This document shows, one piece after another, positions 1-12,700 of a stretch of 64,000 nt of DNA (position 1 is its first letter; the number at the start of each line of letters is the position of its first letter). The notes beneath the pieces were generated by a model, which saw only the letters and a list, made by a program, of their open reading frames with translations, had not been told where the DNA came from and did no database searches. Origin of the DNA: Haliclona indistincta (lineage: Eukaryota > Porifera > Demospongiae > Haplosclerida > Chalinidae); contig OZ024790.1 in assembly GCA_964017065.1 (NCBI GenBank), positions 11,515,429 through 11,579,428 on the forward strand. Direction: 5' to 3'. The position numbers were made by a program, and so were the translations under genes.

Positions 1-326
1 ATCCACAACATTTGATCAAGTTTAACAATGGCCAGCTACTATAAACATTGACTTTGTACTTCTACGGCTTTCATGGCGTACTTTCGGAAGGTTTTATGAA
101 AAACCCATGCTTTAGGAAGCCCAGAAATGCTAGTTTCATGTTGGTACTGTTGAATTTTTATACTGACTTGTTACCTCTCCTACAGCAGCAGCTAAAGTCA
201 AACTGGAGGGACCTAGTGATCACAACGTGCCTCAGAGCAGTGGAGTACCGATAAATGAGGTCACGACAGCATCTCTTCAATTAGTCGAAAGTAATAAAAT
301 TGTTCCAGTTGGAACCCATACTGACA

Positions 327-328
<2 letters not shown>

Positions 329-372
<44 letters not shown>
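329..372. repeat. (TC)n microsatellite
   Basis: An uninterrupted run of about 22 TC dinucleotides, with a few imperfect units continuing to about 387. Open frames across it are serine/leucine repeats and are not coding. I recognise nothing else in the first 797 bases. Confidence 0.95.
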
Positions 373-375
<3 letters not shown>

Positions 376-797
376 CTCTGTCTCTCTAATGGACTACACA
401 CAATACAAACACAACTGACCATCAACAGGTGTTTGTGCTAACAGCCTACCCCAAGGCCTCAAATTTGGCTCAAAAATGTCAGGGTCACAACTAAGACTCG
501 TTTGGCTTCAATTTTGGAGGGGGAGGGAATCAATACTATCATGCATGTGTATTACTAAGACAGAGAGAGAAGGACATCAGGACATGGAGAGAGAAGGACA
601 TCAGTTTTTGAGAGAGATAATCCCATGTAGGCAAGGCTAAATTTTTAGTGAAATATATTCTGCCAATTAAAGGGTTAAAGTTTGAGAGTAGACCGTGCAT
701 TTTGCTCAACCAAAACTCTTGTAGTGAATATTTCACACACTGTCCTACGTTCAAAGCATTTTAGTGCAATTGGTATAGTATTCAAGCATGCATCAGG

Positions 798-3700
798 CTA
801 TAGTAGTAATCTGATACCTGTTATCTCTCTACCCCAGAAACGCTTTCTGTAAGAGATGGTAGTCATTGTCTTCACATAAATCTTTCTCTGCTGTTCATCA
901 CCACTCATCAGGTATGGTAGCATTAGTCTTGCAATCACAACAGCCTGCATTTACAATGAATAATAGCATAATAAATTATTATTGTGATGTCACTATCGTA
1001 GTTAGCAGGCAAATTCTATAATTATTTCTTTAGCTATGACAAAAGTTGAAATGATTAACAGAAGTGCACCATGAACATTAATGTGTAATGACATCACAAT
1101 AGTAATAACATACTATGTAGTGCCAGGAGCTTATTAGAAGAAGGAGCGTCCAACTCTAGTATTCCGCGTAGTAATATCCAAAACTAAAGTCCGCCGCCGC
1201 GCGCTGTTACTACTTGGAACTTGGGCCTTTCTTTGTGCGTTGTGGCTCGCTATTTCCTACCTATACATTCATCCATGCTTCATCCTGCCCGTTTCAAGCT
1301 AAAACAAGCGAGCGTTCAGCCAGAGCCATGACCGCCGTCTTATGCGGCCGCGGACTTTAGTTTTGTATATTTCCTAGTTGAACGCTCCTTCTTCTAATAA
1401 GCTCCTGGTAGTGCTCACATCATTATAAGGTAGGTCATCATCATCATAGTCCAGCATGTCAATGCCGCCATGAGGAACTTCTTCCAATACAATCTCAAAT
1501 ACCTCACTTATGTTGTGTGCTTTAAATTCCTCTCTTCTCTATAATAATGCAAGCATACACTATTTTTATACTAATTATGAAGCTTTCATTACCTGAGATA
1601 CGGTTTTCTCCAGTTCCTCAGGTGATTGCTTTAACAAGATAATATAATGATAATCAGAATAGTTTAAAATTTTAAGAACTTATGCAAAGACTTTTCAGCT
1701 AAAATTCATCATAGATTGCAATTATCCGGTTTGTGTGTTAATTTTTTGTTTGTAATTTTCACAATGCATTTTTATGCCTAAGAGGACAGATTGAGCTCCA
1801 TAGGTATGCACACAAATGTATGTAGTACACAAAATAATGGTTGTTGGGTTCACAATGATGTGAGGAATCTCGGCAACTGCATAGCTAAGTGCTGAAATTT
1901 GCTCTTCATGGTCAAATCAATGTTTTATGAAAATCAAGTAAATAGATTTGTAATTGGTGGCCTCCTTTTTGATTTAAGCTGGCATTTGCTCGCTTTGATG
2001 GCCATTGCAGGCACTCAAGATCCTTCAGCGAGCAAGACAGTACAAGTTCATAGTTGGTCTCCTTTGCTAAATGCACAAAATACAGTAGGATAGCACATGA
2101 CTATTAAGCTAGCATGACAGAAAGCGCTCTGAGCTATCTCTGGCTTGCTTATAGTTAGGCCGCTCACTCATGTCGTCTGTAGTCATGATCGAGCTGATTA
2201 TGTGGTCAGCATTTATTGGGTTAGAACTGTAAGTTCTGTTGTAGTACATAAGTTATCAGCAGCCGCTTTTCATTTACTGCTACTGAAGTCTATGCTGCAT
2301 CATCAAAGCATTTGTTCATTCTCAGTATTATAATGTGTATCTGTGCTGTACATTTAGATGTATTCATGCATCTGCACCGAGGCATTGTTTCACGGTATAA
2401 TTATTAGTTAGATCATACTTCTAACCTTTGGAAATAATGTGTCATACACATCTTCTTTCAGTAGGTCTCGCCTGTGAAGTTCCCTTCCTAAATACTTCAC
2501 CTGTACAATTTTTTTAAAATTTAGCTATCACTGCTGTATTTGTCAATCTGTCACAAACCTTGCGCGGATCACGATAGCCAGTCAGTAGCTCAAACTTCTT
2601 TGGGCACAGTTGTTTGTACTTTTGGAACATTTCAATTGCTAGTTGAAGCATCATATCTTCACTTCGACATAGTGTATAATACAGCGATTCCAAATATTTC
2701 TTCTTCTCCTCATCATCATTTCCTATCAAGAGTTTCACCATTTGTTCAGTGATGTGCATAGCCTACATGTACAAAACAGTATCAGACAATCCATAACTGC
2801 ATGCAGGTATAGGACAATTACAGAATACAAACAATTGGTTACCAAAGAACAATTTACAGATCAAAGTATTATTCTGTGTTACCTTCTGGTGGTCTATTAT
2901 ATTAAAGTCAGTAGAAAGATTTCGTGAAACAAAATTTTCAACTGATAAATTTTCGAGTTAAAATATTTTCGTGGGTCGACTCTGTCAGAGATGTTCCTGA
3001 CAGCAAAGTAGAACTGTCACTGGCTGAAAAGTAACTCCAGACAGACAGTATTTAAGCTGCTGCCAGACTTGACCATAATCATTCAGGATACAACTCGTAA
3101 CTCGGCATACACGTGTTTACAAAATTTCGTTATTAAAAAAGTTCGCGTGTTTATAATTTTCGTGGTTGATCCTACCAACGTTAACAACGAAAATTTCCCG
3201 ATTTACGGTACATAAACAATGATGAGAGTCTGACTATCTACATGATATCTACATGACTGTCGCACATGTAGATATCTCCTGCACGACTGTTTGTTGCAGC
3301 CACTTATGTAGGGATATCGATGCTTGTCCTGCTGCTTGTCTTGTCAAAAGGTATACAACCAGACTGGTAGTTTCATACTCACTCATCATTTTGTTCCTTG
3401 TTTGCGTACTTTGTCAACCAGTATCCCATGCCTACATCTGGAAGATTTCTTAGAAATCTTTTATTAGCTCACCCACAGCCACACACCGCGAATTTATAAA
3501 GGCCACGCCCACATCATGAGCGTATTCCTGGCTGCTGAAACAATACATTCCTATTAGGTAGTATACTAACACTGGCAAGCACATAAGCAACATTCTAATT
3601 GTTGTCTGAAACGCTAATACTTGCATTGTAGCCGCCATTTTGAATCTCGCCCATCCCTACATATAGCACTACCATGCCTCCCTAATATTTGTGCAGTACT

Positions 3701-6700
3701 CACATCTGCTTTTGGAATCTCTCTCCATCTCCGATATGCACAATGGAATGAATGGTCCACACTTTCAGATGTTTTAGCAGCCGCAACTAACTCATCAGGT
3801 ACATCTTTCTGTACACATACAATACTGTTTCATATACTGGTTTCATAATAATGAACTTACATAATTATATTCTTCATGTTTGCTGTTGATCAAGTCCGAT
3901 ACAAGCATATCCTAATGATGTGAAAATAGTTACCACAGACTCATGTTATGCACTTATCACTTTCAATGACAAATTGACAGCGCTCATAACCCTTTAAGCC
4001 CTATAATGTTGCTTTTTGACAAGATTCATTCTTCAGACACCATAACTTTATGAAAAAGTGCTAAAATAATGTTCCGAAATTAAGCCAAATTGAAGAATAC
4101 AAATAACCGCTAAAAATCCAGTGTTTTTCAGTGTGGCCGTGCATTTTTCTATGGCTTCAATGGAAATTTCTCGGCGGTTCACAAAAACAAAACGGCAGCT
4201 GAGAAAAATTGGGCATTTTACGGCTTCAGGATGTCCAGAAAACATATTTTCCATGATCTGGGCTACATTTTGCAGCAATCAAAACCACTGCTATTTGTAT
4301 GTATTTTTCAATAGCCAGCTCCAAAGTACTGACAGTCAGCAAAAATTGACAAGGTCATTGTACTTTATTAGCTTCACTTCCGCAGTGGGAGGGCATCCCG
4401 ATCGAGTAGGGCATGTTTAAGTGCGGCTACTCACTGGTGAAAAAGGACATAAATTTGAGACCAGTAGCACAAAAGACACACGAGTTACCCGCGAGAGAAT
4501 TGGTCAGCGTTTACGAAGCTAAAATTTCAGCAAGATATCATAGTATTTAAAGGGTTAAGTGAAGTTCATGCATACTAGTGGCTAGTGACGGCTACAATGA
4601 TGGCTACTGGTGACAGCAGACAAATTATTCCAAAGGGACTGGCAACGCGTGCGCAACGCCCAATGCAAATACATTACAGGCGGCACACCCTTTGATTTGA
4701 GTCTGCGGTACGGGTTAAACATTAGTTGCACACGCGTCTGTTCTGATAGCTACGCAACGAGGTGCTGGTTGCTAGGACAGCTCTTGGCGACCATGTTGGG
4801 ACAGTCCTCTGTGGCAGCTCATTGACGACCTCTTGTACCTGACAGGAGTGTTCTGGTTAGACTCTGAGGACACAAGCAACTTGCGTACTGTTCAGTCGAT
4901 TGTATAGTGGACGAAGTTTAGCTAGGATTGCAGGAATAGTGCTGTTCATGTATAATAAGAGATTTGTTTATTATCCTGAAAGATGGTTGTGTTCTTGTAA
5001 GTATAGCTTAAGGTTTTATTCTTCATCAAATTTTGCCGATACTAACACAGACCGCACGCCATCACACATAATCAGCATAATACTGCATGCTGTTGTTGAC
5101 TTAGTGTAACGCTACAGTGCGATAATCTTGGCTGACTGCACTGCTCGTTGTGTTCCTTTTCTAGCGATAAATAAACTTAAGCTGTTCCAGTTTTTCGTTC
5201 TGCCTTCCAGCTTAGGTGCCCGTCTGTGGAACCAGTCTGCATTTGACGTTGATCGTTTCTTCAGCACCGAACTTACGCTGCTTAAAATCTTGGTTAATCA
5301 CCGTTTGGTGCAGTTTGGCGGTCCTTCACTAGGCACGCAATACACTCGTAAGTTGTGATACAGAAGCTAAATTTAACCCGTAACGCAGAACACGGTAAAA
5401 TTCCTGCCTGTTGCAGTCCCTTTGGGATAATTTGTCTATGGTGACAGCCACTGATACTTCACGGATACTTTTGATGGGAGCTGATGGCACGTGTACTGCG
5501 TATCATTAGAACATACCGTATTTCTCGTAAAGATTCCACACCTCCTACACGAAGAGAGTAGAAAAGTGAATTCTAGACATAATTATTGGTCCATATCTAT
5601 GGAAGGAACAGACCTAGAGACATGTTGCATATTAGGGAGGCACGGTAGTGACTCCCTATGTAGAGATGAACGAGAAAAAAGATGGCGGCTACATACAATG
5701 TATTAGCGTTCAAACGCTGATATTTCGCCTGGTGATGAATTGTATACGTCCAAAGACACTTAGATCTGCTCTCTGGCGTTGCCCCATCTTACAGTAGCAA
5801 GGAGATTGCTCGAAATTATTACTAAAGTGACGAACCTGGAAACGGTGAAAATCGACCTTCGTCATCTTCGTTTTCTTTCTTTCTTTCTTCCTTCCTTCCT
5901 TCCTTCCTTCCTTCCTTCCTTCCTTCCTTCCTTCCTTCCTTCCTTCCTTCCTTCCTTCCTTCCTTCCTTCCTTCCTTCCTTCCTTCCTTCCTTCCTTCCT
6001 TCCTTCCACTCGCCTAGCGCCTTTACGCGAGCAGTGTCGAGACCAAAACACCCACGAAAAGTCGTGAAATTCTCCTGGCATGTGCCTTTTGAACTTAGTT
6101 TTTAGCGAAACGACGATATACATTTGACGAGCTCACGATCACGAACAGTTGTCAGCTAAGAGGCAGTTCAAAGATTTGCACTTAGGGCTTGTTGTAAAAA
6201 AATGGGATGCGCCATATGACATACTATTGGCTGAAAATCGAGTGCCATCTCTTTTAGACAGAAGAGTACACATGAAGTTATGTACTATGTACAAGATTGT
6301 AAACACTCTTATTAACTTCCCTAATGCACCTGTTGAGTTAAGGACGATCCCTTATTCTTCAAGACACCTGCATCCTCTCACCCTTCTTGATCATCAGTCT
6401 AAGACTAATTCTTTTTCTGCATCCTTTTTTCCTTCTACTTGTAAAGCCTGGAATAATCTTAATTATGATGTTGTAAGTGTTTCTACCTTTTCGTCATTTA
6501 AGAACTTACTATTCCCTCTTTTGGGTGCACGCCTTTGTATTAGCATAATTAAATTGCTATTGTGTGTGTCCATGCAACTTGCTAAATTGTTATAAAAAAA
6601 AAAAAAAAAAAAGTGTTTGACGCCATTATTGTGATTACGTAATACGCACGTGACCAAACACACTTGTAGAGTATCGCCGTATGAAGAGCGCATATTGGCG

Positions 6701-9700
6701 TCTGGAGTCTTCGAAGAACAACTCACAGAGTAAGCTCGTGTAGTATCACCGTTCTGCTGCTTGCCAGATAGTATCACAGCCATACAGAAAACTCTAAACC
6801 AGAGTGGGCGGGGCTCGTATGCTGTGCATCCAGGCTTCAGCATGCATGAATGCATGAGCTAGTTTCAGTATTTAGGAGCTACAAGTTAAAAAGCAATTAT
6901 CAAGAAAAGCAAACCAAACCAATGATGGAAACAAAAAAGAGATACATTATCTTGCCAAATTCGAACTGCACCAAAAATTTGAAACTCACTGTAAAAGAAG
7001 AAAGGACACAAACAAGAAAAAAAATAGCACCAAAGGTGCAGATGCCTCGGTGGAATGACACATTATCAACAAACAAAACTATCCACCATTCCACAAACAC
7101 GGCAGATGCATGTATACAGGATTTCTGTACAGCAATCACAATGCAGTGCTTTAGTTATGCAATCAGAAGCCAATCAGTGCTGACCACAATTCTACTGGGC
7201 GTGTCTACAATGTTCAGTACAGCCCATGCATACTAGATAACTTCCATAGCTTGCTCACACAATTTCTCTGGACCTGTGCTGTTGTCCTGTAGTGAAATTC
7301 TAACCTATAAGCTTCTAGGTGGTCAACTGTGGATAGCTTTGCCTTTCCAGATCGCCAGCAACAGCTCGATGGCGAGCCGGTGAGTAAATTGCGCCATAAC
7401 TCACGAACAAAGCTTCGTATAAAGTTTTCACATGTTCTAGAGCGAGATAATACCGTGTACTACTTGCATTGCTAGTTTCAGAGCTTAACTTTCAGCGTGC
7501 GCTACAAAACTAAGCCAGCCGTGAGCAATTCACGCGGTAACTTACACACTAAGCTTTAAAATCAAACTTTTGAAAATTCAAGTCCGAGCAAGTATCGATT
7601 TCTACCCGTGTTGCTTGTTTCAGCGATTAGTTTTCAGCGAGCTACGAGAAATCGTTGCGACAGACAGACAGAATGAATGAACTAGGCACCAAAGGTGCTG
7701 ATGCCTCGGTGGAGCACACAGGGACAACCACAGTAAACCAAAGGTGCAGATGCCTCGGTTGAATGCAACAATTTCACATACACAGCAACAAACTGCAGCT
7801 GTTGTACCTTTCTGTACAGCAATCACAATGCAGTACAATAGTTATGCAATCAGAAGCCAATCAGTGCTGACCACTAATTCAACTGGGTGTGTCTATATTG
7901 TTCAGTGCACAGCAGACCGAGGGGTTAGCCTCGTCCCCAGTCCCTCAAAGGAGGGCCTGGTATACACTGACTGCGCATGCTCCAGATTTCCCAGATTTTC
8001 TGGGGAAATAGGATACCTTTGGTACACGTCCGTACCACGTATGACGTAGTAAATAATACAGCTGACTGTCAGTGAACACACGGCTGCTGGTTAGCTACGC
8101 TCGAGCCCCTCCTAGAGCATTACAGAGATGTCGTTTGGGGATGCTCTATCTTTTGCGCTCCAGTCGTTGGTGTGTACGTGTACCTTCATGCTGAAGGTCG
8201 ACTCCTGTAATTAATACTTCATCATACGCACGTGTTTTCCCGCGCGTGCGCAGTCAGTGTATACCAGGCCCTCCTTTGAGGGACTGGGGACGAGGCTAAC
8301 CGAGGGGTCTGACACGGGCTGAAATCTCGTACACAGTCAGTAGAAATCCAAGTGAAATCCAGAAATCCAAGCGCTGAAATATGAAATCCAACGAGAAATA
8401 CAGAAATCCAGAAATACACTGTGAAATCCAGAAATCCAACTAGAAATCCAGAAATCCAACTAGAAATCCAGAAATACAACTAGAAATCCAGAAATCCAAC
8501 TTGAAATCCAGAAATCCACGGTGAAATCCAGTCGAAATCCGGAAAAAAATTACAAATCCATTTGTCCGTTTGCACGTATAGCCACACCTCTCCCTGTACA
8601 TGCTTGCTGCTATTAGCTGTACAGTACATGTTTAGACCTTACACGTGTAATCTTTTATAAGCAGCTGCAAGCAGCACAAACCGACCATTCGAGTAGTATA
8701 TCAAATCGAGTATCAAGTGTAGACTACACATCGTGTCCCGTGTGTGCAGTCAAGCTCTCATAGCAGCTGAGTTCAGTGACTTTATACTTATTGACCGATC
8801 ATAGAGTTACACTACATCATCCAAATAGGGTAACAGGCTAGTGGTCATCACTCACTAATTTTATAGCGTGCGGTAGCAGCAACACCGCAATACTGCAGTT
8901 TGCTAGTAGCCACGCCTGATAACATTGTGCAATACAGGAAGCCCTAAGGTAACCGCCCCTAATTTCAGACGGTTCCCACTCTACTTTTCATAGTGCATTT
9001 CTCAGTAACGCGTTGACGTAGTTTAGCCATTTTCACTATGCAGATAACCACTCATTCAACTACAGCAACTCTCAGTTCTGACAAACAGACTACAAGCTTT
9101 GTGGTCAACACCACACCTCTCTTGTAAAGGGAGAGGTGTGGTGTTGACCACAAATTAACAGTCCTTCCCTGGTCCTTGTACCATCTGTTTGTCAAAAACC
9201 TGAGAGTCAACTTTGCTGCAATCAGCTGTAACTACATGTATGACAACCAACTTGCAAACTGCGAGCGCGCTCGGTGTGGGTCGAGCGTAATTATGCAATT
9301 TCTAGAAGAGAGCACCTGCGTGGCATAACAGTCATCAAGTACGTCAGAGTCAGGCGTTCTCACGAATACACGGAACTGGCAGATGAATCTGGCCAAGCAC
9401 ACACATAGTCTAGTGTTTGCGAGGGCCCTTGCTAGTTGTACATTTGTGTCAGACACGTGATCAACGGTCGACTCAAACAGTTAAAATCAAACTGGAAATC
9501 CACAGGAAATCTAGAAATCCAGAAATCCAACTCGAAATCCAGAAATACAACTAGAAATCCAGAAATACAACTAGAAATCCAGAAATACAACAGGAAATCC
9601 AGAAATCTACTAGAAATCCAGAAATCCAACTTGAAATCCAGAAATCCAACTTGAAATCTAGAAATATCCGAAATCCGCTGGGATTTCGAAATATCGTACG

Positions 9701-12700
9701 CTAAATCAGCCCATGTCGGACCCCTCGCAGCAGACAGCACGTACAACGAGCGAGATAGCTTGCTTAAACAATTTCTTTAGACATACGATGTAACCTATCA
9801 GCTTCTAGGCAGTCAACTGTGGATAGTTTGTCTACGGAGAACTCCAGATCGCCAGCAATGGCCATTGATCGCGAGGTAAGCAAAGCTACGCCATAACTCT
9901 AGAACGCAGCTTCATATACAAGTCTGCCGTGCTGTTCTGAAGTAAAGGCGAACTCACTAGCTGTAAGGCAGCCAGCAATAGACAATTTCGTCTTTACATC
10001 AGCAACTAGATCGCCAGCCGGCGATCGCGAGGTAAGCAATCATGCTATAACTCACGAACAGAGCCTTATAACCAAAATCCTTACAATTCATTTTCAAGCA
10101 AATATCGACTTTAGCTTGTGTTGCACGTTTCAGCGCTTAGTTTTCAGCGAGCGACGAGAAATCCTGCCGACAGACAGACAGACAGATACACACATACATA
10201 CATACACAAACCGACTACCGTATGCCCCGTGGCTCCGCCCACCGAGGCATAAAAATAGCACCATAGGTGCTGATGCCTCGGTGGATTGACATTATATCCA
10301 CAAACACAACTATCCACCATTCCACAAACACAGCAACTGCAGATGCATGCATACAGGATTTCTGTACAGCAATCACAATGCAGTGCTTTAGTTATGCAAT
10401 CAGAAGCCAATCATGCAGTGCTGACCACAATTCAACTGGGCGTGTCTACAATGTTCATTACAGCACACGCATACCACGAGCGAGATAGCTTCCATAGCTT
10501 GCTTACACGATTTCTCTGGACCTGCGCTGCTATCCTGTAGTAAAATTCTAACCTATCAGCTTCTAGGCAGTCAACTGTGGACAGCTTTGCCTTTGGAGAA
10601 GTCCAGATTGCCAGCAACGGTAAACAAAGTAAGCAAACCGCGCCATAACTCTAGAACAAAGCTTTGCATCAAACTTTCGCTAATACACAACCGAGATAAT
10701 GTCGAGATATACCTGCATTGCAAGTTTCAGAGCTCACCGTTCAGCGTGCGCCCCAAAAATGGTGTAACAGATTTACAGACAGACCGATTACAGTATGCCT
10801 CGTGGCTCCGCCCACCGAGGCATAATGACTGACACCACGACTACTGTATGCCCCGTGGCTCCGCCCACCGAGGCATAATAAAAAGATTTCTAACGGATGT
10901 AGGGATAAATAAATCTGCTACTGGTCCACAATGTAAACCAACAAGGAGCAAGCATGGAATGGTAACACGATTGACTTGCTAACAGACCATAGATCCCTAC
11001 ATCAGTGGCTGACTACAGCAGTTCTGCTAGTTGCTATTGACTGACACCTGACATGCATTGAATTGAATTTAGCTTGTGACAAAATAATTATAGTATAGTC
11101 AAAATGTTATGAACAGCCACTGATGTAGGGATCTATGGTCTGTTAGCAAGTCAATCGTGTTACCATTCCATGCTTGCTCCTTGTTGGTTTACATTGTGGA
11201 CCAGTAGCAGATTTATTTATCCCTACATCCTTTTGATTTCGTTAGAAATCTTTTTATTTTCTTTATCATTATGATCCCCTATCCTTACTGATCACCCTAA
11301 TTCATAACGTTCCTTGTCAGGTGACACCCACGTGACACAAAATGGCAGAATATATGACTGACTGGAAAGACAACGTTAGGTTAGGATTTTCCAAACCGCT
11401 GGAAGTTAAGATTTTTTAATGCTGAATTAAGACTCTCACTCTGGTTGCTTACCTGTGAGCCGACAATTTGGTCCCGAACTGTGTTACTTCGTCGACAGCG
11501 AGGGAAAAATGGCTTTTTCCAGTGGTCAAAGTGTTAGGTTAGGAAAATCCGATTCTCTGGGACAAAAAGTCCCGTACTTCACAGAACAGAGCTGTAGACG
11601 CGTTCCAGTTCAAAACACGTGCTCACTGCTACACTCCCAATTATTCGGCGCTTGTGAAACTTATGCGACAATTACCTCCAGATATTGGGCTAACAAATCT
11701 GAAATTGTTTATTTTGCACCGAATTGTTAGAAAAAAATACGGTAAGCACTTATTATCCGGCTATATGGCTATAGATAACAACGCAGTATGTGAAGTATGC
11801 ACTCTTAGTGATATGCACTTATAATTATTACGGTGTATTTTCAAGAAAGAAGTTGAACCCATAACTTTTGCTTTGTGCCTGTATAATGATGATATTGTCT
11901 TGAACCATGAACTGAATAATTTTCTTTGAAATAATGAGTCATCCAACTTCCAGTGTGTGTGTGTGAGCAAGCACAAAAACATGGCAGCCATCGCACATGC
12001 AACTACTTACAAACAAAGGGCTAGTTAAGGTGCTATCAGCGAATGGCTGCTTTGAGGTAAGCTAAATATCATGGTTTAAATTGGCTATTAGGGAGGCACG
12101 GTAGTGACTCCCTATGTAGGGATGAACGAGAAAACAAGATGGCGGCTACATACAATGTATTAGCGTTCAAACGCTGATATTTAGTCTGGTGATGAATTTT
12201 ATACGTCCAAAGACACTTAGATCTGCTCTCTGGCGTTACCCCATCTTACAGTAGCAAGGAGATTGATCGAAATTGTCACTAAAGTGACGAACCTGAAAAC
12301 GGTGAAAATCGAGTTTCGTCATCTTCGTTTTCTTCTTCTTCTTCTTCTTCAGCGCGCCCAGCGCCTTTACGCGAGCAGTGCCGAGACCAAAACACCCACG
12401 AACAGTCGTGAAATTCTCCTGGCAGGTGCCTTTTGAAATTTGTTTTTAGCGTAACAGCAATATAAATTCAGCGATTTCTCGATCGTGATCCATTGTCAGC
12501 TAAGTGTTAGACACCATTATTGTGATTGCGCAATACGCACGTGACCAAGCAGTGGCTAGCGCACGTGACCAAGCACTAGCTAGATCGAGCTAGAGTATCG
12601 CCGCGCCGTATGGATCACGGATAGCACATACCCGGCATTTGTCTGGAGTCTTCGAAGAACGGTAAGCTCGTGTAGGATCGCCATTCTGCGCTTGCCAGAT

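Larger units (their letters stand above)
5630..7020 (+). mobile_element. Composite repeat X, copy 1 (interrupted by a LINE)
   Basis: Begins TATTAGGGAGGCACGGTAG and carries a small hairpin (tagggag...ctcccta). It aligns with 12086-14217 over most of its length: the same opening, the same 'gttcaaacgctgatatt' block, a pyrimidine microsatellite at the same place, and the same 'ggagtcttcgaagaac' and 'gtgggcggggctcgtatg' blocks. It ends at 'ggacacaaacaag', where an R-family repeat starts. No intact protein. A reverse-oriented partial copy lies at 50989-51240 and 52461-52610. Confidence 0.7.

Noticed and set aside
5710..6123. Long minus-strand ORF with repeating KEGR and plus-strand FLPS counterpart
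   Set aside because: Both are translations of the (CTTC)n microsatellite.
8222..9746. ORFs rich in WISGFLVGF on the minus strand
   Set aside because: They come from the 'gaaatccagaaatccaac' minisatellite.
11455..11730. 91-codon ORF as a small gene
   Set aside because: No recognisable motif, no paralogue in the window, surrounded by mobile DNA; not supported enough to annotate.
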